In this document: piece by piece, positions 50,862 through 60,313 of the stretch
Layout of the letters: each line of letters begins with the position of its first letter
Position numbering within the stretch: position 1 is the first letter of the stretch
Source: Streptomyces roseoviridis
Lineage (GTDB): Bacteria; Actinomycetota; Actinomycetes; Streptomycetales; Streptomycetaceae
DNA length: 64,000 nucleotides
Assembly: GCF_039535235.1 (NCBI RefSeq)
Contig: NZ_BAAAWU010000001.1
Location: 1 to 64,000, forward strand
Reading direction: 5' to 3'
Position numbers and translations under genes: made by a program
The notes under the pieces: model-generated
The model's database searches: none
What the model saw: only the letters and a program-made list of their open reading frames with translations
Told to the model about the DNA's origin: nothing

Positions 50862-53666
50862 TCACGCCGTCGGGCACAGTGCGCGAGGGGCGGGGCCCGG
50901 CGGCACGTCGTCACGCCACCGGTCGGCGGTGAAGGCTCCCTTGGCCCATGTGCACAGTGACCGCACCGGATCCACGGTCGCCTCGATGTTCCATACCCGC
51001 ACCGTGTCGTCCCCGCCCCAGCTGACCAGCGTGCTGCCGCCGGGGCCGAAGGCCACGCCGGTGACGTCAGCGCTGTGCCCGTCGAGCGGATCGCCGATCT
51101 CGCGCCCGGTGGCGACGTCCCAGAGCCTGACCGTGTGGTCCATGCTGCCGGTGGCCAGGATCGTCCCGTCGGGACTGAACGCCACGGACAGGACGCCGCT
51201 GCGGTGGCCGGTCAGCGCGTCCCCGACCTGCTCGCGTGTGGCCGTGTCCCACAGTCGGACGGTGTTGTCGCGGCTCGCGGTCGCGAACGTCCGGCCGTCG
51301 GGGCTGAACACCACCGCGGTGACCTGCGCGGTGTGACGGGCGGGGATCTCGCCGATACGACGATGCGTGGTGACGTCCCAGAGCGCCACGGTGTTGTTCT
51401 CCGTGTCGGTGGCCAGGGTGCGGCCGTCGGGGCTGAACTCGATGTCCACCGCACTGACGTCGAGTGCTTTGCCGGTCCGGCGCTGTGCCGCCAGGTCCCA
51501 CACGTGCACCGCGTCCGAGTGGGCGCCGGCGAGGGTCCTGCCGTCCGGGCTGAACGCCACCGCGTTGATGTCATCCGCGAACTCGCGCGAGGCGGACAGC
51601 GACGCGCCGACGGGGCGGCGGGCCGCCACGTTCCACAGCCGCAGACCGTCGGAGGCGATGGCGAGCACGGCGTTGTCGGGACTGAAGGTCAGGGCGAAGG
51701 TCAAGCCCTCGTCACCGTGGAGCAGGGGGGAACCGGTCTGGCGACGCGTGGCGACGTCCCAGAAACGCACGGTGGAGCGGGGGCCCACGACGGCCAGGGT
51801 CCGGCCGTCGGGGCCGAGGGCTGCCGCCTGCTGGCCCCCGATCGCGAGCGGTGCGCCGGCCTGCCGCTGTGTGCGGACGTCCCGGAGGCGGACGGTGGTG
51901 TCGTCACTCGAACTGGCCAGGACCGCCCCGTCCGGGCTGAAGGCAACGGCCCGGACCGTACCGGTGTGGCCGGTGAACGGCGCCCCCATCCGGGTGTGCC
52001 GCACGACGTCCCAGAGCCGCACGCTGCCGTCCTCGTACCCGGCGGCGAGCACCGCGCCGTCGGGGCTGAAGGCCACCGACTCGGTCCATGTGGTGGGAGT
52101 GCCCAGTGGTGTACCGATCGCGCTTCGGCTGCTGGTGTCCCAGAGCCGCACGCCGCCCTTGGTGCCGGCGGAGGCGAGGGTTCTGCCGTCAGGACTGAAG
52201 GCGACCGATGTGACGAGAGCGTCTCCCCCGAGCACCCTGCCGATCGGAGCACGGGTGCTGGTGTTCCAGAGCTGTACGCCGCTGCCGCCCGCGGCGAACG
52301 TCTTGCCGTCGGGACTGAAGGCGACGGCGGCGACGTGGGGGACCTGACCGCCGAGGGGCCCGCCGATCTGGCGGTGGGTCGTCACGTCCCACACCCGCAC
52401 GCTGTCCCCGGCGGTGACGAGGGTCCTGCCGTCGGGGCTGTAGGCCACCGCGTTGACCGCCCCGGCGTGGGCGCTGAACGGGGCACCGATCTGCCTGCGG
52501 CCCGCGACGTCCCAGAGCCGCACGGTGCCGTCGAAGCTCGACGTGGCCAGCGTCCTGCCGCCCGGCCCGAACATCATGGACGTGACGCCCCGGTGGTGTC
52601 CGACGAGCGCGTTGCCTGCCTTCTGCTGTGTTGCCGTGTCCCAGAACCGCACCACGCCGTCACCTCCCCCCGAGGCGACCATCCTGCCGTCGGGGCTGAA
52701 CGCCACCGAGCGCGTCGGCCAGGAGTGGGGAAGCAGGCCGGACTCCGGGTTCACGGCGGCGTCGAGGACCGCGAGACGGGTTTGCGGAGAGGGGGCGATG
52801 CGCCACGCCGCCAGTGCCTTCAGCCGGGCGCCGAACGGGTCCCGGTCGGCGAGGAGGTAGCTCTGGGTGATCAGTTGCTGCGCGACGGCATGGTCACGCT
52901 GGCGAGTGGCCTCGGCACGTTCGACCACCGCGATCACCGACACCGTGCTCACGACCAGGAGCAGGAAGCCCAGTACGGCCGCCACGATCCTCGCTGTTCG
53001 CAGGTTGCGCCTGGTGTCGCGGAGACCTTCCGACCTGAGCTCGTCCTCGGGAAGGCCGCGCACGACGGACGCGATCCCGAACGCGACACCGTCGACGTCG
53101 ACGTCGACGTCGGGCAGGGAATCGGCACCGCTGCCGAAGCGGCGGAGGTCCACGGACTTCCAGACCGGTTGCTGCTCGAATCGTCCCGCCAACCGGGCCG
53201 GCAGCGCGGTCGACAGCCTCGGGTCCCAGTCGCCCCGCCGCTCGTCCCACACCAGCCGCCCCGCGGTGACGACGAGCAGGATGGTGTCGACCGATTTGTG
53301 CTCCAGCCACCACTCGATTTCCCGGTCCACCCACACCGAGGCTCTGGCCTCCGGCGACGCCAGGACGACGAGCCAGTCCGAGCGGGCGAGACCGGCCTTG
53401 ATCTTGGCCCACAGCTGCGGCCCGATCGACACACCGCTGTAGTCGAGGAAGACCCTGATGCGCGGCGGCTTGTACCAGGGGCGGGACTGCTTCTCGATCA
53501 CGCGTTGCAGGTGCGGCAGCCACTGCCGGTCGCGGTCACCGCTGTAGGAGAGGAAGACGCCATACCCGATCTCGGCCCTGACCCGCCCCCGGCCGGCCAG
53601 GGCGGACCTCAGCCGCGCGAGCGCCGCGCCGAGCCCGCCCACCCGTGCCCAAGAGCCCCGCAACAC
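50862..53666 (-). CDS. TIR-transmembrane-WD40 protein
   Basis: 934 residues from GTG 53666, which overlaps the stop of the lipoprotein gene by one base (TAGTG). A TIR_2 domain spans about 33-165 (YGVFLSYSGDRDRQWLPHLQ, PRIRVFLDYSGVSIGPQLWA, SDWLVVLASPEARASVWVDR, EIEWWLEH). The Glu after SVWVDR is in the place of the NADase catalytic Glu. One helix (AAVLGFLLLVVSTVSVIAVV) near 235-255 follows. From about 315 to the end are 14 WD40-type blades (SVAFSPDGRTLASAGTK, GVRLWD and similar), enough for two seven-bladed propellers. A membrane-tethered propeller sensor with a TIR effector is consistent with a signalling or anti-phage role; neither is proven. Confidence 0.9.
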   Translation of the reverse strand: MLRGSWARVGGLGAALARLRSALAGRGRVRAEIGYGVFLSYSGDRDRQWLPHLQRVIEKQSRPWYKPPRIRVFLDYSGVSIGPQLWAKIKAGLARSDWLVVLASPEARASVWVDREIEWWLEHKSVDTILLVVTAGRLVWDERRGDWDPRLSTALPARLAGRFEQQPVWKSVDLRRFGSGADSLPDVDVDVDGVAFGIASVVRGLPEDELRSEGLRDTRRNLRTARIVAAVLGFLLLVVSTVSVIAVVERAEATRQRDHAVAQQLITQSYLLADRDPFGARLKALAAWRIAPSPQTRLAVLDAAVNPESGLLPHSWPTRSVAFSPDGRMVASGGGDGVVRFWDTATQQKAGNALVGHHRGVTSMMFGPGGRTLATSSFDGTVRLWDVAGRRQIGAPFSAHAGAVNAVAYSPDGRTLVTAGDSVRVWDVTTHRQIGGPLGGQVPHVAAVAFSPDGKTFAAGGSGVQLWNTSTRAPIGRVLGGDALVTSVAFSPDGRTLASAGTKGGVRLWDTSSRSAIGTPLGTPTTWTESVAFSPDGAVLAAGYEDGSVRLWDVVRHTRMGAPFTGHTGTVRAVAFSPDGAVLASSSDDTTVRLRDVRTQRQAGAPLAIGGQQAAALGPDGRTLAVVGPRSTVRFWDVATRRQTGSPLLHGDEGLTFALTFSPDNAVLAIASDGLRLWNVAARRPVGASLSASREFADDINAVAFSPDGRTLAGAHSDAVHVWDLAAQRRTGKALDVSAVDIEFSPDGRTLATDTENNTVALWDVTTHRRIGEIPARHTAQVTAVVFSPDGRTFATASRDNTVRLWDTATREQVGDALTGHRSGVLSVAFSPDGTILATGSMDHTVRLWDVATGREIGDPLDGHSADVTGVAFGPGGSTLVSWGGDDTVRVWNIEATVDPVRSLCTWAKGAFTADRWRDDVPPGPAPRALCPTA

Positions 53667-54445
53667 TATCCGGCCGGCAGGTACTCGTGGCCGTTCCAGT
53701 GCAACGACACCTGGCTGGTGGCACCTTGGGCACAGGAGGGCACGCATGAGTTCTCGGACTGGATGATCGTGTAGCGACCGTCTTCGCCCGGGCCGTCGAG
53801 CCGTGCGTGGTAGTAGGCGAACCGGCCTCCCGAGTAGTGCTCGGTGGTGCTTCTCCAGCCGATGTCCTCGAACCCGTCCGCGTCGGGTACGAGCACGAGT
53901 ACCCCGTCATAGCGACCAGGGTTGTAGACCACGAAGGTGTTCCCGGTGGTGTCGGTCGCGGGGTCGGCGAAGTTCAGGTCGTTCTCGTAGATGTCCACGT
54001 AGACGGAGGCCAGGGGACGCCCGCTGCCGGTGACGGACGCGACGCACCCCTTGGGGTAGTGGGAGACGGACCTCCGGACGAGGAACACGCGGACCGTTCC
54101 CAGCTCGGGATGGCGGATGTCCCGGTGGTCCAGCACGTCACCGTCGCACCGTGCGGCAGCTGGTGGACTGGGCGGAAGCGAGACCGGGGATGTCGCCGGG
54201 GCCGGAGGCGACACCGATGACGGGGGCGCCGCCGGGGGCGGAGACGACACCGATGACGGGGGCGTCGCCGCGGGCGGAGACGACACCGATGAGGGCGCCG
54301 CCGGGGGCGGCCCGCTCGTGGTGGTGCATCCGCCGGCGAACACCCCCGCCAGGGCCGGGACCAGCAGCGCGGTCCGTGCCGCGGTCGAGCGGAGCGGGCG
54401 ACGGACGCTTCGTCGTCGTAAACACGGGGATGTGCTGGACGTCAT
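53666..54445 (-). CDS. Lipoprotein with Pro/Ser repeat stalk, coupled to the TIR gene
   Basis: 259 residues. ATG 54445 has GGGGGG upstream. A lipobox (LAGVFAGGC) predicts membrane anchoring. A stalk follows with about three repeats of a 12-residue Pro/Ser/Ala unit (PPSSVSSPPAAT and variants). The globular domain (GTVRVFLVRRSVSHYPKGCV, VYVDIYENDLNFADPATDTT, GNTFVVYNPGRYDGVLVLVP, HYSGGRFAYYHARLDG) has four cysteines and is unknown. Its stop overlaps the GTG of the TIR-WD40 gene, so they are made together; an outside sensor feeding the TIR protein is possible. Confidence 0.75.
   Translation of the reverse strand: MTSSTSPCLRRRSVRRPLRSTAARTALLVPALAGVFAGGCTTTSGPPPAAPSSVSSPPAATPPSSVSSPPPAAPPSSVSPPAPATSPVSLPPSPPAAARCDGDVLDHRDIRHPELGTVRVFLVRRSVSHYPKGCVASVTGSGRPLASVYVDIYENDLNFADPATDTTGNTFVVYNPGRYDGVLVLVPDADGFEDIGWRSTTEHYSGGRFAYYHARLDGPGEDGRYTIIQSENSCVPSCAQGATSQVSLHWNGHEYLPAG
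54180..54300. repeat. Imperfect tandem repeats of about 36 bp in the lipoprotein stalk
   Basis: About three copies of a unit containing GACACCGATGACGGGGGCG encode the Pro/Ser/Ala stalk on the minus strand. Copy number is likely variable between strains. Confidence 0.75.
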
Positions 54446-54825
54446 GGCAGGCCCCCCTGCGTCCGAGTAGGACAGATCAGCCAGGTCGGCGCTCAACTCT
54501 ACCGACGGCGCGCGCCGTTGGGAGGGACTTGGACAAAGCCGGGCCACTGCCAGGCGTCGCCACGCGGCGGTGCGCGGCGCTGAGCGGCGGTGAGCGGTGG
54601 TGCGCGGCGGCGACCGGTGCGCGGGGCGCGCAGCCCAGGCGGAGGCGGCCGTACGCGGCGCGGGAATGTCACCGTCGTCGGTTCGCTCACCACAGCCGGG
54701 TCGAACGCCGAACCCGGCTACGCGGAAGGGCAGTTGGTCCCGCGGGGGTGCGGGTAGGGTTCCGCCATCGGATCAGGGCCGATCGTGGTCGTGGGAACGG
54801 GAACGCAGGATTGCGGGGGACGCAC
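54446..54825. other. Divergent promoter region, no gene
   Basis: 380 bp between the lipoprotein and a membrane protein gene. No protein-like frame. GC-rich direct repeats of GCGGTG(C/A)GCGG are present at 54570-54615, of no clear function. Confidence 0.4.
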
Positions 54826-55548
54826 ATGAGTCGACTCGGCACGCGAGCCGGTCGTCTGGGACGCATCGGACTGTCGGTGGTCGTGGGGGCGGCGGTCGGG
54901 CTCGGCGTCCACGCCGTCGGCCACACCAGTGGCTTCTTCCTCTTCGCGATCACCGGCGCTTTGGCGGGGGCCCTGGTTGCCGTCGGCCTCGACGCCTACC
55001 GGCGCTCCGCCCGCCTCACGGAGGTGAAGGTGACCGTGCCGCAGCTCAGTGAACTCACCTTCGTGGTGAACAACGACTCCCGGCAGGTCGCCTGGCAGCT
55101 GTTCGTCGAGTCGGTGACGCGCGTGTCGGTGCAGCGGCTCGACGACGAGGACGGCGTGCTGCGGGAGGCCCTGACGTCCCTGTACGGACTGTTCGCGACC
55201 ACCCGCGAAACGCTGAAGGTCAGTCGCCCCTCCACTCATGTGAGCGTCGGGATGACCGTGGAATGCCTGGCCGTGAACTTCCTCAACCTCGAACTGCGTC
55301 CGTTCCTGTCCCGATGGCACCCGCGCCTGCGGGCCTTCGAAGAGGCGTCACCGGGGCGCCCCGAGACGGAGTGGCCTCTCGCCGCGGACTGCCGCGCCGA
55401 ACTGCGGCTGCTTCAGGACCATGCCCGCGACTACTTGCTGGCGTTCGCGCGACTCGCCGGTGTCCGGGACGCCGAAGCGATGATCGACGCACCCCCGGGC
55501 CACCGCGTCCGTGCCGTGGTGCAGCCCCGTGGCTCCGTGGGTGGCTGA
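54826..55548 (+). CDS. Membrane protein of unknown function
   Basis: 240 residues. Two hydrophobic helices (IGLSVVVGAAVGLGVHAVGH and TSGFFLFAITGALAGALVAV) are followed by a soluble helical domain of about 180 residues (LTEVKVTVPQLSELTFVVNN, ESVTRVSVQRLDDEDGVLRE, HARDYLLAFARLAGVRDAEA). ATG 54826 is preceded by GCGGGGGA. It is divergent from the lipoprotein/TIR pair and could belong to the same system, which is only a suggestion from position. Confidence 0.75.
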   Translation: MSRLGTRAGRLGRIGLSVVVGAAVGLGVHAVGHTSGFFLFAITGALAGALVAVGLDAYRRSARLTEVKVTVPQLSELTFVVNNDSRQVAWQLFVESVTRVSVQRLDDEDGVLREALTSLYGLFATTRETLKVSRPSTHVSVGMTVECLAVNFLNLELRPFLSRWHPRLRAFEEASPGRPETEWPLAADCRAELRLLQDHARDYLLAFARLAGVRDAEAMIDAPPGHRVRAVVQPRGSVGG

Positions 55549-55593
55549 CAACCGACGCCCCGGGCCCACTGGCAGGCCGGTAGGGTCGTCCCC

Positions 55594-56124
55594 GTGGAGC
55601 AGCGAGGACCATGGACCCGGCACGCCGGCACGATGTCGTACGGCACCCCCCGTTTCCAGGTACACCGTGACGAGGTCACCGGGCCCGACGGACGGCCCGG
55701 CGACTACGACTGGGTCCAGGCACCCGACCAGGTGCGGGTGGCGGCTCTCGTCGACGGGCAGCTCCTCCTGATCGAGCAGTACCACTACCTCGCCGGAGTT
55801 CTGTGGCAGCTGCCCGGCGGATCCGTCGACCCGGACGACGACGGCGCATTGTCCGCGGCGCGGCGCGAGCTGGCCGAAGAGACGGGGTACCGCGGCGGCA
55901 CCTGGAAAGGGTACGGCTTCCTCCACCCGCTGCCGGGCCTCACCGACTGCCGGGTCCACCTGTGGCGCGTCGACCAGCCGGCATCCGGTCCGGCCGCCGC
56001 GGAGTCGTCCGAGGCGGACCTGAGGGTCCTCCGCGTCCCCCTGCCGCAGGCCGTCGCCGCGGTACGCGAGGGCCGGCTCCGCTGCGCTTCGAGCGCCGCA
56101 CTGGTCCTTTCCCTGACGGGCTGA
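55594..56124 (+). CDS. Nudix hydrolase
   Basis: 176 residues. A beta-rich start (YGTPRFQVHRDEVTGPDGRP, VRVAALVDGQLLLIEQYHYL) is followed by the Nudix box LPGGSVDPDDDGALSAARRE plus LAEETGY. The first Glu of the box is replaced by Asp. The region GGTWKGYGFLHPLPGLTDCR fits ADP-ribose/NDP-sugar pyrophosphatase-like members. The substrate is not predictable. GTG 55594 is used. Confidence 0.85.
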   Translation: MEQRGPWTRHAGTMSYGTPRFQVHRDEVTGPDGRPGDYDWVQAPDQVRVAALVDGQLLLIEQYHYLAGVLWQLPGGSVDPDDDGALSAARRELAEETGYRGGTWKGYGFLHPLPGLTDCRVHLWRVDQPASGPAAAESSEADLRVLRVPLPQAVAAVREGRLRCASSAALVLSLTG

Positions 56125-56331
56125 ACCGGACCGTCACCGGCGCGGCCCCGGCTCGGGGACCCCGCCACGACTCATACCGGGTCCGTTGTGTCAGCGACCA
56201 GGTCGGCGTCGGCGTTCCGGTCGGCCCAGGCGTCGACGAGGTCAGGACACCCCGAGGGGGAGGACGACCCTGACAGCCGCGGCGTCTCGGCGGCGACATC
56301 GAGGGCCGCCGGGTGCGTGACCCCGTCCTGG

Positions 56332-56658
56332 TCAGATGTGGCTGTCGATCAGGGTGGTGATCTGGGCCTTCGACAAGGCACCGACCTTCGCCTGCTTCAC
56401 CACACCGTCCTTGAAAAGGATCAGGGTGGGGATGCCTCGAACGGAGAACTTCGCCGGCGTGGAGGGGTTGTGGTCCACGTCGATCTTCGCAACCTGGAGC
56501 CGGTCCCCGTAGTCCCTGGCCACCTCCTCGAGGAGCGGCGCGATCATCTTGCACGGCCCACACCACTCCGCCCAGAAGTCCAGCAGGACGGGACGATCTG
56601 ATTTGAGCACGTCCGACTCGAACGACGCGTCGGTCACATGCACGATCTGCTCGGGCAT
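56332..56658 (-). CDS. trxA: Thioredoxin
   Basis: 108 residues, the standard length. The WCGPC active site is at residues 32-36 (FWAEWCGPCKMIAPLLEEVA), with the cis-Pro loop in VRGIPTLILFKDG and the Asp in VAKIDVDHNP. It is a cytosolic disulphide reductase. It stands alone, without a thioredoxin reductase gene, and may be a secondary copy. Confidence 0.96.
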   Translation of the reverse strand: MPEQIVHVTDASFESDVLKSDRPVLLDFWAEWCGPCKMIAPLLEEVARDYGDRLQVAKIDVDHNPSTPAKFSVRGIPTLILFKDGVVKQAKVGALSKAQITTLIDSHI

Positions 56659-57247
56659 CCGGTCTCCCTACGGTGGCTGTCTACGAGATGCACAACGCCC
56701 AAGCTCCGCTTTGGTATCGGTTTTCCCCTCAATGTCGCAATCTCCTCGTGTACGCACCTCGCGCTCCCACGCCGGTTTCCCGAGGAGCTGTGGGGCCCCG
56801 TCGCCTCGGCGGTGTGACGAACGTGGATCTTGTGCCTGGGTTGTCCTGGCCCTGTGCCTCAAGCTGTGGACGGCGTCATGGCCGGAGGAAGGCCTCCCCC
56901 GCAGGTCGAGGACCAGATGGCCCCGACCACGGGACCTGCACGCCTCCAGCGCATCGACCCTGGGCCCGACGCCCCCACCGGTCACCCACCGAGGCCGACA
57001 ACGACAGCCGGGCACCGCGTGACGGCCGAGGTCGCACGTCGTTGGACGGGGCGACCCCACGGGCCGGGCCCCGGGGACGTCATGGCTGCTCCCCCGGCGG
57101 CCTGCGGCGTTCTCTCGTCGAGGACCTGATCCCGGCCCCCCGCACCCGCCCCCCTGATTCTCCGCACGCCACCACCCACCGACCCGCGCCCGCCCCCCTC
57201 GACTTCACACGCATGCGCCCGAGGGCACCGCACCGGAAGCTCACACC
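56659..57247. other. No supported gene
   Basis: Nearly 600 bp with no protein-like frame; it contains the trxA promoter on the left and that of the ketosynthase gene on the right. It separates housekeeping-like genes from the biosynthetic cluster. Confidence 0.4.
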
Positions 57248-58504
57248 ATGCCGTCCGCATCCCCGCCCGCCCCGTCACTGAGCGACCGCACCGTCGCCGT
57301 CACCGGTATCGGCATGCTCACACCCGCCGGCTCCACCACCGACACCACCTGGGCCACAGTGTGCGAAGGACAAGGACTCGCCCGCCGCCACGGCTCTCTG
57401 GCCGGACTGCCCGTCGACTTCGCCTGCGCCGTCACCGATTTCGACCCCGCAGCGGAACTCGGTCACCGCCTCGCACGCAGACTGGACCGCTTCACGTGCT
57501 TCGCCCTGGCCGCCGCCCGTCGCGCCGTCACTGATGCCGGACTCGACCACACCACGTGGAACTCCCCGCGCGTCGGTGTCGTCATGGGTGTCGGCAGCAA
57601 CAGCCTGAGCGGCTACGTACGCGAGTTCAGCCGCCTCGGCCAAGGGCACCACGCCGACGTCTCCCCGCTGGCGCTGCCCCGCAGCATCCCCAACATGGCC
57701 GCCGCCGAGACCGCCATCGACCTCAAGGCAGGCGGCCCGAACTTCACCGTCGCAAGCGCCTGCGCCTCGGGCTCCGCCGCCATCGGCCTCGCCAGTGACC
57801 TGCTCACCGCCGGAACCTGCGACATCGTGCTGGCCGGCGGCGCCGAATCCGGACTCGCCCCCATGACCGCCGCCTGCTTCGCCCGCATGCAGGCCCTCTC
57901 ACGACACCACGCCGACCCCAGTGCCGCCTCACGCCCCTTCGACGCCGACCGCGACGGCTTCGTCCTGTCGGAGGGTGCAGCGGTCCTCGTGCTGGAACAT
58001 CCCCGCCACGCCCGCCGACGCGGCGCCTCCACCCGCGCACTCCTCCGAGGTCACGCCTCCACCAGCGATGCCTACCACCCCGTCGCTCCCCGCCCGGACG
58101 GCGCGGGGGCCGAAGCCGCCATCCGCGCCGCCCTGACCGCCTCCGGTCAGAGCCCCGGCGACATCCACCACATCAACGCCCACGGGACCGCCACGGCGGT
58201 CGGAGACGCCGCCGAAGGACTTGCCCTGCTCCGCGTCTTCGGCCACGACCAGCCCCCGCTCACCGCTACCAAGAGCGTCCTCGGCCACTCCCTCGGCGCA
58301 GCCGGGGCCATCGAAGCAGCCCTGACCGTCCTGAGCCTGCACCACCAGCTCGTCCCCCCGACCGCGAACCTCTCACGCCAGGACCCCGCTCTGCCGCTGA
58401 ACATCGTCACCGGTCGCCCCCAGCCGACACCCATGACCACCGCCATCACCAACTCCTTCGGATTCGGCGGACACAACACCGTCCTCGTCTTCGGTACGCC
58501 GTGA
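57248..58504 (+). CDS. Beta-ketoacyl-ACP synthase (KAS II-like)
   Basis: 418 residues with a complete ketosynthase triad: Cys172 (NFTVASACASGSAAIGLAS), His312 (NAHGTATAVGD) and His347 (TKSVLGHSLGAAGAIEA). The closing FGFGGHNTVLVF is intact. The length and motifs match FabF or a type II PKS KS-alpha. It condenses acyl-ACP with malonyl-ACP. It is the first gene of the right-hand cluster and is followed by desaturase, ACP and a second, broken KS, so it probably makes or extends a dedicated acyl chain, and not one for housekeeping. Confidence 0.93.
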   Translation: MPSASPPAPSLSDRTVAVTGIGMLTPAGSTTDTTWATVCEGQGLARRHGSLAGLPVDFACAVTDFDPAAELGHRLARRLDRFTCFALAAARRAVTDAGLDHTTWNSPRVGVVMGVGSNSLSGYVREFSRLGQGHHADVSPLALPRSIPNMAAAETAIDLKAGGPNFTVASACASGSAAIGLASDLLTAGTCDIVLAGGAESGLAPMTAACFARMQALSRHHADPSAASRPFDADRDGFVLSEGAAVLVLEHPRHARRRGASTRALLRGHASTSDAYHPVAPRPDGAGAEAAIRAALTASGQSPGDIHHINAHGTATAVGDAAEGLALLRVFGHDQPPLTATKSVLGHSLGAAGAIEAALTVLSLHHQLVPPTANLSRQDPALPLNIVTGRPQPTPMTTAITNSFGFGGHNTVLVFGTP

Positions 58505-58979
58505 CAGCTGCGGCGCCCACTCCAAGCGCACCCGGCCGGCCGCGGCCGCCCGCTGGCCCTTGCGCCGGCCGAACCGCCCGCGGGGCGCCGCCCGGAAGTG
58601 CCGATCCGACGAGCCGGCATACGGGCCGCCGACGTATGCCCGCCCGTGCTGCCTGGCCTCGCAGCCCTCAACCGCCCCCGGAAGAAAGAACTTCGGGCTC
58701 CCACAAGGCCCGTCCTGGGTCTCGCCGGTCCGGCGGACCATGGGTCCCGCGGTGAGCTCATCGACTCCGTGGGTGCTGATCGGCGGGTCGCCGTAGAAGT
58801 CGTCCTCTGGGCCACACGGAGCAGCCCGTGGGGCCGTCTCGTACCTCGGTGAGGTGATTCCGGGAAGAGTCGGCCGCCGCCGGTGCGCGAAGTGTTGAAA
58901 GGTCGGTTACCCGCCTGCCCGTTCGCATTGACAGACCGGTGCAGGGCCATGGCTGCGCGAGACGAGCAGGAGCGGACGG
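58505..58979. other. No supported gene
   Basis: 475 bp with no protein-like frame on either strand. It could hold a promoter for the desaturase-ACP operon. Confidence 0.4.
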
Positions 58980-60050
58980 ATGACTGAGGCCGCCGTCGCG
59001 GTGGAGACCGTGCTGCGGGAGCTGGAGCCGTCGGTGGAGCGGCTGCTCGCGCGGCATCTGGACGCCGCGCGGGACTGGCTCCCGCACCAGTACGTGCCGT
59101 GGGGTGCCGGCCGGGACTACGACGGCCCGCTGGGCGGCACGGCCTGGTCCCCGGAGCAGTCGGCGCTGCCGCGCGCCGTGCAGGACGCGCTGGTCGTCAA
59201 TCTGCTGACCGAGGACAACCTGCCCAGCTACCACTTCGAGATCGCCACCCGGTTCGGTCGGGACGGTGCCTGGGGGGCCTGGGTACACCGGTGGACGGCG
59301 GAGGAGGACCGCCACGCGGCGGTGCTGCGCGCCTACGTCCACGCCCGCCGGGCCGTGGACCCCGTCGCACTCGAAGAGCTGCGGATGCGCCACGTGGGTA
59401 CCGGCTTCCGGTCCGATCTGCCGACGCCCCTGCACTCGTTGGCGTACGTCACCGTGCAGGAGCTGGCCACGCGGCAGGCGCACCGCAACGTCGGCGCCGC
59501 GTGCCACGACGCCGCCGGACAGCGGCTGATGGCGCGGATCGCCGCCGACGAGAACCTGCACATGCTGTTCTACCGGGATCTGTTCGCCGACGCGCTCGGC
59601 TTCTTCCCCGACGCGGCCCTCACCGCGCTGGCGGATGTGCTGCACGGGTTCGCGATGCCCGGTGCGACCATTCCGGGTTTCCGGGCCAGGGCGGTGCGGA
59701 TCGCCGCCGCCGGGATCTACAACGTGGACGTCCACCTCGCTCACGTGGTCACCCCCCTGCTGCGGGGGCTGAAGGTGGCGACGCTCCCGGGCCTGGGACC
59801 CGCCGGTGAGCGGGCGCGGGACCGGCTCGTGCTCCATCTGGAACGGCTCGGCGCGCAGGCGGCCCGCGCCCGGGAGCTGTTCGAGCGCATGAACACCGAC
59901 TCGGGCACGGGCGCGGACGCGGACGCGGGCACAGGGACGGGCACGAGCAGGGGCAGGGGCAGGGGCAGGGGCTCGGAGACGAAAACCGACAGGTACGCCG
60001 ACAGGAACACCGCGGTCGCCGCGGTACGCGCAAGAGAGGCACAGGCATGA
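58980..60050 (+). CDS. Acyl-ACP desaturase (diiron, FA_desaturase_2)
   Basis: 356 residues. The diiron ligands are present in order: E78 (TEDNLPSYHFE), E108/H112 (TAEEDRHAAVL), E161 (VQELATRQAHRN) and E191/H194 (AADENLHMLFY). The four-helix ferritin-like core is complete. The enzyme puts a double bond into an acyl chain held on ACP. The C-terminal 45 residues are a low-complexity Gly/Thr/Arg/Asp tail from short DNA repeats (59930-59975). Its stop overlaps the start of the ACP gene (ATGA), which strongly suggests that this ACP carries its substrate. Confidence 0.93.
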   Translation: MTEAAVAVETVLRELEPSVERLLARHLDAARDWLPHQYVPWGAGRDYDGPLGGTAWSPEQSALPRAVQDALVVNLLTEDNLPSYHFEIATRFGRDGAWGAWVHRWTAEEDRHAAVLRAYVHARRAVDPVALEELRMRHVGTGFRSDLPTPLHSLAYVTVQELATRQAHRNVGAACHDAAGQRLMARIAADENLHMLFYRDLFADALGFFPDAALTALADVLHGFAMPGATIPGFRARAVRIAAAGIYNVDVHLAHVVTPLLRGLKVATLPGLGPAGERARDRLVLHLERLGAQAARARELFERMNTDSGTGADADAGTGTGTSRGRGRGRGSETKTDRYADRNTAVAAVRAREAQA

Positions 60051-60313
60051 CCCAGTCGATCCCGGACACCCTGCCCGAGCAGCTTGTCACGCTGCTGACC
60101 GACCACTTGGACGTGAAGGTCGATCCCGGCGACCTCACCCCGTCGACCACGTTCGGGAGTCTCGGCGTGGACTCGCTGGCCCTGATGGAGCTGGTGGTGG
60201 CCGCCGAGGAGGAGTTCGGGACGATCCTTCCCGAGGAGACCCTGGACCTGTCCCCCACGTCCACGCTCGCCGAGGCGGCCCGTGCCTTCGACGGCGCGCG
60301 CCGTGCCCGCTGA
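60047..60313 (+). CDS. Acyl carrier protein
   Basis: 88 residues with the phosphopantetheine site at Ser43 (GSLGVDSLALMELVVAAEEE). Helices I-IV are recognisable and the surface is acidic. ATG overlaps the desaturase stop. The next gene, a ketosynthase remnant, starts at GTG 60303 and overlaps this stop, so KS-desaturase-ACP-KS formed one transcript originally. Confidence 0.95.
   Translation: MTQSIPDTLPEQLVTLLTDHLDVKVDPGDLTPSTTFGSLGVDSLALMELVVAAEEEFGTILPEETLDLSPTSTLAEAARAFDGARRAR

Noticed and set aside
51075..53774. A nearly 900-codon open frame on the plus strand
   Set aside because: Antisense to the TIR-WD40 gene; low-complexity translation and no domain.
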